Origin: Anaerolinea thermophila
GTDB taxonomy: Bacteria > Chloroflexota > Anaerolineae > Anaerolineales > Villigracilaceae
Direction of reading: 5' to 3'
Assembly: GCA_020722305.1 (NCBI GenBank)
Contig: DYLB01000117.1
Span: forward strand, 1-6,430
Length of the DNA: 6,430 bases
Shown piece by piece: positions 1 through 6,430 of the stretch. A program made the position numbers and the translations under genes. Position 1 is the first letter of the stretch. Every line of letters begins with the position of its first letter. Below the pieces are notes generated by a model. The model was not told the DNA's origin, searched no databases, and saw nothing but the letters and a program-made list of their open reading frames with translations.

Positions 1-26
1 CGGGTTTACCCGACTTTGTCATCGCA

Positions 27-48
27 GCCGGGCGATTTATCGCCCGGC
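27..48. repeat. GC-rich perfect inverted repeat (hairpin) upstream of hisH
   Basis: Bases 27-36 (GCCGGGCGAT) are the exact reverse complement of 39-48, with a loop of only TT (in practice probably a 4-nt loop). CATCGC at 20-25 and GCGATG at 47-52 could form an alternative outer pairing. A run of five T lies at 66-70, about 17 nt after the stem. That is too far for a canonical intrinsic terminator, so it may be a degraded or weak terminator of a gene to the left of the window. The structure is read directly; its role is inference. A smaller palindrome, CGGGTTTACCCG, occupies bases 1-12. Confidence 0.6.
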
Positions 49-76
49 GATGGCTGTCAGATGCGTTTTTCCTCCG

Positions 77-107
77 TTGACTCCCTGGCACCGCCCGCCA
101 TTACAAT
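77..107 (+). promoter_or_regulatory. candidate sigma70-type promoter for the his operon
   Basis: TTGACT at 77-82 matches the -35 consensus at 5 of 6 positions. TACAAT at 102-107 matches the -10 consensus at 5 of 6. The spacer is 19 nt, longer than the ideal 17, although ATTACA at 100-105 would give 17. It lies about 100 nt upstream of hisH. The leader between it and hisH holds no run of histidine codons and no clear attenuator stem, so no classical his attenuation is visible. No gene is seen in 1-205. The motif match is direct; promoter activity is inferred. Confidence 0.4.
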
Positions 108-205
108 CCCCGTAGCGGAGCAGAGCGGGAGGGCAGGTGTTGTGTTCTTTCATGTTTCAAAGGTTTTCCGTAGGCATGGCTGAATAGTTACCATGAAGGA
201 AATCC

Positions 206-811
206 ATGATTACCCTGATTGACTATAACGCTGGCAATCTGACCTCCGTCCGGCGCGCTCTCGACCACCTGGGCATTCCCAGCCGGATCACCTCCGACCC
301 GGAAACGGTCCGCCGCGCCGACAGGATCATCTTCCCCGGGGTGGGCGCGGCCGGCGCGGCCATGAGCGTACTCCGCCAACGCGGCCTGGATTCGGCGCTG
401 AAAGAGGCCTTCGCCGCCGGGACGCCCATCCTCGGAATCTGCATCGGCTGCCAGATCATCCTCGACCGCTCGCAAGAAGACGACGCCGAATGCCTGGGGC
501 TGCTGCGCGGCCAAGCCATCCGTTTCTCCGTGACCGATCCGTTGCTGAAGATCCCCCACATGGGCTGGAACGCCGTCCGCGTGACCCGGCCCCATCCGCT
601 GCTGGCCCATCTGCGCCCCGGCGACGAATTTTATTTCGTCCATTCCTACTATCCCCAACCGGCGGACGCCTCCCAAATCTATGCCGTCAGCGATTACGGC
701 GGCGAATTCCCGGCAGCCATCGGCAAGGACAACCTGTTCGCGGTCCAGTTCCACGCCGAGAAGAGCGGCCCGCTGGGGTTGATGGTGCTGGAGAATTTTA
801 GTAAATGGTAG
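206..811 (+). CDS. hisH: imidazole glycerol phosphate synthase, glutaminase subunit HisH
   Basis: Class-I glutamine amidotransferase of 201 residues, the usual HisH length. It hydrolyses glutamine and channels ammonia to HisF for the fifth step of histidine biosynthesis in the cytoplasm. The N-terminus MITLIDYNAGNL is typical. The PGVG oxyanion strand is at residues 44-47. The nucleophile elbow GICIGCQ at 77-83 gives catalytic Cys79; an extra Cys82 sits where Met or Leu is more common. HMGWN is at 118-122. QFHAEKSG places His183 and Glu185 to complete the triad; Ala replaces the usual Pro of HPE. The ATG is preceded by GAAGGA (195-200) with a 5-nt gap. It is the first gene of a hisH-hisF-hisI-hisE run. 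Its last codon (Trp, 806-808) and TAG stop lie inside the first octamer of the following inverted repeat, so the natural C-terminus may have been altered. Confidence 0.96.
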   Translation: MITLIDYNAGNLTSVRRALDHLGIPSRITSDPETVRRADRIIFPGVGAAGAAMSVLRQRGLDSALKEAFAAGTPILGICIGCQIILDRSQEDDAECLGLLRGQAIRFSVTDPLLKIPHMGWNAVRVTRPHPLLAHLRPGDEFYFVHSYYPQPADASQIYAVSDYGGEFPAAIGKDNLFAVQFHAEKSGPLGLMVLENFSKW

Positions 812-861
812 GCAGGTAAACAAGTAGACAACGACGTGTTTACTTGTTTACCTGTTTGCCC
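806..861. repeat. octamer-built inverted repeat between hisH and hisF
   Basis: Bases 813-826 are the exact reverse complement of 841-854. The stem extends inward by GACA/TGTT (827-830 with 837-840, one G-T pair) to a 6-nt loop at 831-836. Each arm divides into three 8-bp units: TGGTAGGC, AGGTAAAC and AAGTAGAC at 806-829, then GTTTACTT, GTTTACCT and GTTTGCCC at 838-861. In one orientation all six fit roughly GYYTRCNN. The first unit contains the hisH stop codon. No T-tract follows, so it is not a classical terminator. It could be a REP-like element, a processing or stability hairpin, or a protein-binding site. A related copy ends hisI. Confidence 0.85.
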
Positions 862-863
862 CA

Positions 864-869
864 AAGGAG
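864..869 (+). promoter_or_regulatory. ribosome binding site that sets the hisF start
   Basis: AAGGAG lies 5 nt before the ATG at 875. This favours that start over the in-frame GTG at 836, which sits inside the inverted repeat and has no such site. Confidence 0.8.
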
Positions 870-874
870 AAACC

Positions 875-1660
875 ATGCTCTCCAAACGAATCATCTCCTG
901 CCTCGACGTGCGCGACGGCAAACTGGCTAAATCGGTCAAATTCGTGGATACCCGCGACATTGGCGACCCGGTGGCAAAAGCCAGGGAATACTACGAACAG
1001 GGTCTCGATGAACTGGTCTTCTACGACATCACCGCCTCCAGCGAGGATCGCGGCATCCTGCTGGATGTGGTCAGCCGGGTGGCGGAGCAGGTCTTCATCC
1101 CCTTTTCGGTCGGCGGCGGCCTGCGAACGGTGGAGGATTGCAGCCGGGTCCTGCTTGCCGGGGCGGAAAAGGTCAACCTCAACAGTGCGGCCGTCAAAAA
1201 TCCGGGCTTGATTGCCGAGGCCTCGAAAACGTTCGGAGCGCAGGCGGTTGTCCTTTCGATGGATGTGCTCAAAGTCCCGAAATCCGCGGCCATCCCCAGC
1301 GGGTACGAGATCGTCATCCATGGCGGGCGGACGCCGACCGGCCTGGACGCGCTCGAGTGGGCCAAACGCGGCGAGGGGCTGGGCGCGGGCGAACTGGTGG
1401 TCAACTCGATTGACGCCGACGGGACCAAAGCCGGCTACGAACTGACCCTGACCCGGATGATCGCCGAGGCCGTCGGCATCCCGGTGATTGCCTCCGGTGG
1501 GGGCGGCAAGCCGGAGCATCTTTACGATGTCCTGACCGAGGGCAAAGCCGACGCGGCCCTGGTGGCCTCGATGCTGCACTACGGCGAGTATACGGTCGGG
1601 GAGATCAAGTCGTATTTGGCAGAACGGGGAATCAAAATCAGAATTCAGAAGGATGAATGA
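875..1660 (+). CDS. hisF: imidazole glycerol phosphate synthase, cyclase subunit HisF
   Basis: A (beta/alpha)8-barrel protein of 261 residues. It condenses PRFAR with ammonia from HisH to give imidazole glycerol phosphate and AICAR, the branch to purine synthesis. From this start the two catalytic aspartates fall exactly at the family positions: Asp11 in SCLDV and Asp130 in SMDV. Phosphate-binding loops are visible as FSVGGG at 77-82 and ASGGGG at 206-211. DITASSEDRG (51-60) and NSIDADGTKAGYE (177-189) are HisF signatures. The stretch around 132-152 (VPKSAAIPSGYEIVIHGGR) is the longer loop form known in some bacterial HisF lineages. An upstream GTG (836) would add 13 residues encoded by the repeat and is rejected. 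The stop overlaps the hisI start by 4 bp (ATGA, 1657-1660), implying translational coupling. Confidence 0.96.
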   Translation: MLSKRIISCLDVRDGKLAKSVKFVDTRDIGDPVAKAREYYEQGLDELVFYDITASSEDRGILLDVVSRVAEQVFIPFSVGGGLRTVEDCSRVLLAGAEKVNLNSAAVKNPGLIAEASKTFGAQAVVLSMDVLKVPKSAAIPSGYEIVIHGGRTPTGLDALEWAKRGEGLGAGELVVNSIDADGTKAGYELTLTRMIAEAVGIPVIASGGGGKPEHLYDVLTEGKADAALVASMLHYGEYTVGEIKSYLAERGIKIRIQKDE

Positions 1661-2043
1661 TGAATTCGGGAACTGATCTCTACTCTCTCATTTCTTCTCT
1701 CTCTTGGGATGATCGTGGGCTGATTCCGGCAGTAATCCAGGATGCTGCGACGAAAGAGATGCTCATGTTGGCTTATATGAACGCCGAATCCCTGCAAAAG
1801 ACGCTCGAAAGCGGCGAGACCTGGTTCTGGAGCCGCTCACGAGGGGAGTTATGGCACAAGGGCGGGACGTCTGGCAATACCCAGAAGGTGATCGAAATCC
1901 GTTACGACTGTGACGGGGATGCGCTGTTGGTGCTGGTCGAACCGGCCGGGCCGGCCTGCCACACCGGAGCGGTGACGTGTTTTTATCGGACGATTCAAAG
2001 AAGGGATTCGTCGTTACCTGTTTACTCTCTGGTAGACAAGTAA
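1657..2043 (+). CDS. hisI: phosphoribosyl-AMP cyclohydrolase HisI
   Basis: Opens the adenine ring of phosphoribosyl-AMP, the third step of histidine synthesis. The protein is 128 residues and monofunctional; the HisE activity is a separate gene. Family motifs are LIPAVIQD (22-29), TWFWSRSRGELWHKG (55-69), SGNTQ (72-76) and the metal site DCDGD (84-88). Asp84, Asp86 and Asp88 are the likely Mg ligands; Cys85, Cys101 and Cys108 are the likely Zn ligands. Two adjacent ATGs (1657 and 1660) are possible; both overlap the hisF stop, with AAGGA at 1649-1653. The first about 16 codons are unusually pyrimidine-rich with several TCT serine codons, unlike the rest of the gene. The last nine codons and the TAA (2014-2043) coincide with a hairpin related to the hisH-hisF repeat, so residues 120-128 may be repeat-derived. 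Confidence 0.95.
   Translation: MMNSGTDLYSLISSLSWDDRGLIPAVIQDAATKEMLMLAYMNAESLQKTLESGETWFWSRSRGELWHKGGTSGNTQKVIEIRYDCDGDALLVLVEPAGPACHTGAVTCFYRTIQRRDSSLPVYSLVDK
2012..2043. repeat. second octamer-type inverted repeat, overlapping the end of hisI
   Basis: Bases 2014-2025 (TTACCTGTTTAC) pair with 2032-2043 (GTAGACAAGTAA) over 12 positions, with one C/A mismatch, one G-T pair and a 6-nt loop (TCTCTG). The arms use the same units as the element at 806-861: TTACCTGTTTAC here against GTTTACCTGTTTGC there, and GTAGACAAGTAA here against GTAAACAAGTAGAC there. The copy lies in frame within hisI and ends exactly at its TAA stop. Similarity and pairing are read directly; descent from one repeat family is inference. 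Confidence 0.7.
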
Positions 2044-2052
2044 TCATGTCAA

Positions 2053-2059
2053 CAGGAAA
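2053..2059 (+). promoter_or_regulatory. ribosome binding site that sets the hisE start
   Basis: AGGAAAG lies 7 nt before the ATG at 2067. The alternative in-frame ATG at 2046 has no purine-rich site upstream and would add seven residues (MSTGKTI) that look atypical for the family. Confidence 0.65.
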
Positions 2060-2066
2060 GACAATT

Positions 2067-2342
2067 ATGAACTTGAATGACCTTTACGCGGTGATCCTTG
2101 ACCGCAAACTGAACCCCCAACCCGGCTCGTACACCAATTCCCTGTTTGATTCGGGCCTGCCGCGCATCGCCCAGAAAGTCGGCGAGGAGGGCGTGGAGGT
2201 GGTCGTGGCCGCGCTGGCCCAGGATGACGCCCGCCTGATCGAGGAAGTGGCCGACCTGACCTATCACCTGCTGGTGCTGCTGGCGGCGCGGGGACTTTCG
2301 CCTGATTCCGTTATGGACGAGTTGGCGCGGCGGCATAAATAA
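2067..2342 (+). CDS. hisE: phosphoribosyl-ATP pyrophosphohydrolase HisE
   Basis: Removes pyrophosphate from phosphoribosyl-ATP, the second step of histidine synthesis. The product is 91 residues, a normal stand-alone HisE, of the all-alpha MazG-like NTP pyrophosphatase fold. The metal-binding signature EExxE...ExxD is present: Glu40, Glu41 and Glu44 in KVGEEGVE, then Glu60 and Asp63 in EEVADL. The opening (LNDLYAVILDRK) and SYTNSLFDSG are also typical of HisE. It follows hisI by 23 nt and is the last gene of the operon. Its TAA stop directly abuts the hairpin shared with the convergent pullulanase gene. An ATG at 2046 is a possible longer start, but the Shine-Dalgarno site favours 2067. Confidence 0.94.
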   Translation: MNLNDLYAVILDRKLNPQPGSYTNSLFDSGLPRIAQKVGEEGVEVVVAALAQDDARLIEEVADLTYHLLVLLAARGLSPDSVMDELARRHK

Positions 2343-2374
2343 AAACGGGGCGGAGGATGTTCTTCCGCCCCGTT
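2337..2374 (-). terminator. intrinsic terminator between convergent hisE and pulA
   Basis: An 11-bp perfect stem pairs 2344-2354 (AACGGGGCGGA) with 2364-2374. Two more pairs (G-T and G-C) close a 5-nt loop. Read on the - strand the stem is followed by a T-rich tract (complement of 2337-2345), giving a strong terminator 12 nt after the pullulanase stop codon. On the + strand no T-run follows, but the hairpin starts right after the hisE stop and may also stop or stabilise the his transcript. Confidence 0.88.
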
Positions 2375-2385
2375 GGGATTGGGGA

Positions 2386-5877
<3,492 letters not shown>

Positions 5878-5882
5878 TCGGG

Positions 5883-5887
5883 CCTCC
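5883..5887 (-). promoter_or_regulatory. ribosome binding site that sets the pulA start
   Basis: GGAGG on the - strand lies 5 nt before the ATG at 5877-5875. It shares a base with the upstream in-frame ATG (5889-5887), so that codon cannot use it. From 5877 the signal peptide begins MSKRLLNF, the usual basic then hydrophobic order. Confidence 0.82.
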
Positions 5888-5976
5888 ATTAGAATGATGC
5901 AGTTTTACCATGATTCGGGTTTGGGTAATGCTGGTTGGTGAACTAATGGGAAGCGCGTTTTGATCCGCCAATTTGC

Positions 5977-5997
5977 GCTAATCTTCGCGAAATTAGC
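5977..5997. promoter_or_regulatory. dyad upstream of pulA, possible operator
   Basis: GCTAAT (5977-5982) is the reverse complement of ATTAGC (5992-5997). The 9-bp spacer contains the palindrome TCGCGA (5985-5990). It lies about 100 nt upstream of the pullulanase start, in the 148-bp gap between that start and the glycosyltransferase remnant. Repressors of sugar-use genes often bind such dyads, but no specific family consensus is matched. No convincing -35/-10 pair was found for pulA in this gap. It could instead be a weak hairpin from the upstream unit. Confidence 0.3.
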
Positions 5998-6025
5998 CCA
6001 GATCAGCGTAAATCCACAGGTGATT

Positions 6026-6235
6026 TTAGACCTGTTCCTCGATCAAGCGGATCGTTGTACCAATACCGTCCTCGCTCCTAATCTTTTCCCCCAGCGTAGC
6101 GGCGCGTAGACGGCAGGCCTGCTTCCGTTTAATTTGGCCGAGTGCCATCCCCAGCATTTCGGCGTTCAAGCGCTCGACCGGGATCGGGGCCGGTCCCGCG
6201 CCCAGGGCCGCCACCCGCTGCCCCATCTCGTCGAA
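6026..6235 (-). pseudogene. C-terminal remnant of a sterol-glucosyltransferase-like glycosyltransferase
   Basis: About 69 codons before the TAA at 6028-6026 read like the C-terminal end of UDP-sugar glycosyltransferases of the sterol 3-beta-glucosyltransferase type (GT1/GT28-like). Recognisable pieces are GQRVAALGAGPAPIP, then ERLNAEML, then LRAATLGEKIRSEDG and the end IRLIEEQV. In family members the first piece follows the sugar-nucleotide-binding PFxGDQxxWG stretch. Here only FDEMG remains, and the upstream codons (6400 to about 6240) are low-complexity and unrelated. The catalytic and N-terminal domains, normally more than 300 residues, are missing from this frame and from the other - strand frames up to the window edge. 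This suggests a gene broken by insertion or deletion. It could still be the last piece of a frameshifted gene extending past 6430. Confidence 0.65.
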
Positions 6236-6280
6236 GTGTGCTGCTTGTGCCTGGCGCAACTGCGCCTTTGTCTTTCTGCT

Positions 6281-6321
6281 CCCCTCTCCCGGTGGGAGCC
6301 CCCTTCGGGGATGATAAGGGG
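6281..6321. repeat. tandem small GC-rich hairpins, likely part of an interspersed repeat
   Basis: CTCCC (6286-6290) pairs with GGGAG (6294-6298) around GGT. CCCC (6300-6303) pairs with GGGG (6307-6310) around TTC, also readable as a UUCG tetraloop. CCCCTT (6300-6305) can alternatively pair with AAGGGG (6316-6321). This lies directly behind the homologous part of the glycosyltransferase remnant. The pairings are direct; membership of a genome-wide repeat family is a guess from its look. Confidence 0.45.
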
Positions 6322-6430
6322 CTGGGGATGATGGCAGGCAGTTACGGATGTTATCGGAATGATCATCAAAACACCGTCCCGAAGGTTGGCTCCGCTGCAA
6401 AAACCTTTTCTAACCACTAAGGACACGAAG
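6322..6430. other. non-coding, repeat-like DNA at the window edge
   Basis: No convincing gene is seen on either strand. The stretch ends with CACTAAGGA followed by CACGAAG (6414-6429), a partial tandem of a 9-bp unit, cut by the window edge. Similar CACNAAGGA phrases recur between genes in several environmental bacterial phyla (from memory, not checked). The block GTCCCGAAGG at 6377-6386 also looks like low-information repeat DNA. Together with 6281-6321 it may be one inserted element interrupting the glycosyltransferase gene. Confidence 0.35.

Noticed and set aside
152..222. Tiny reading frames in the hisH leader (ATG at 152, 11 codons; ATG at 193, 9 codons) as a leader peptide
   Set aside because: No ribosome binding site for the first, only one or no histidine codon in each, and no attenuator stem downstream.
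806..861. CRISPR array or intrinsic terminator between hisH and hisF
   Set aside because: Units are 8 bp without spacers, and no T-tract follows the hairpin on either strand.
836..874. GTG start that would extend HisF by 13 residues
   Set aside because: It lies in the hairpin repeat. The ATG at 875 has a good ribosome binding site and gives the family numbering Asp11/Asp130.
188..1579. Long - strand open frames opposite hisH and hisF (188-823 and 848-1579)
   Set aside because: They are antisense shadows of well-supported his genes, have no family motifs, and one begins inside the inverted repeat.
1977..2066. Upstream starts for hisE at 1977 (GTG) and 2046 (ATG)
   Set aside because: The first lies inside hisI and the second lacks a Shine-Dalgarno site; 2067 has one and matches normal HisE length.
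6134..6420. + strand open frames at 6134-6331 and 6142-6420
   Set aside because: Low-complexity translations opposite the glycosyltransferase remnant and hairpin repeats, with no motif or ribosome binding site.

Overview
The window carries two unrelated gene blocks that converge on one shared terminator, plus a short decayed region at the right-hand end. DNA is GC-rich. The organism is probably a bacterium of the Chloroflexota, Anaerolineae-like. This is an inference from the pullulanase build (Pro/Thr/Glu-rich linker, C-terminal membrane helix, basic tail, no LPXTG motif) and from the style of the intergenic repeats. No rRNA or other taxonomic marker is present.

Left block (about 77-2342, + strand): a histidine-biosynthesis operon in the order hisH, hisF, hisI, hisE. 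HisH and HisF form the glutamine-dependent imidazole-glycerol-phosphate synthase. HisE and HisI carry out steps 2 and 3 of the pathway as separate proteins rather than as a fused HisIE. hisA, often found between hisH and hisF, is absent here. A candidate sigma70-type promoter lies at 77-107. hisF and hisI overlap by 4 bp. The hisH-hisF junction and the hisI-hisE junction each carry a related inverted repeat built from octamers close to GTTTACNT. In both cases the repeat also supplies the stop codon of the upstream gene. This is the most unusual signal in the window.

Centre and right block (5877 to 2386, - strand): one large gene for a secreted pullulanase-type alpha-1,6-glucosidase (GH13) of 1163 residues. 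It has a signal peptide, two tandem X25-like modules, an N2/CBM48 region, a full GH13 catalytic domain with all catalytic residues, a C-terminal beta domain and a C-terminal membrane anchor. It probably debranches pullulan, glycogen or starch at the cell surface. It converges with hisE on a strong hairpin at 2344-2374 whose T-tract serves the pullulanase strand.

Right end (5878-6430): about 150 bp of upstream DNA with a dyad that could be an operator, then the C-terminal remnant (about 70 codons, - strand) of a sterol-glucosyltransferase-like glycosyltransferase. The remnant joins non-homologous, hairpin-rich, repeat-like DNA reaching the window edge, so it looks like a gene broken by a repeat insertion or rearrangement.

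Apart from the octamer repeats and the broken glycosyltransferase, the gene content is ordinary metabolism. I see no evidence of a new defence, mobile or RNA-based system.
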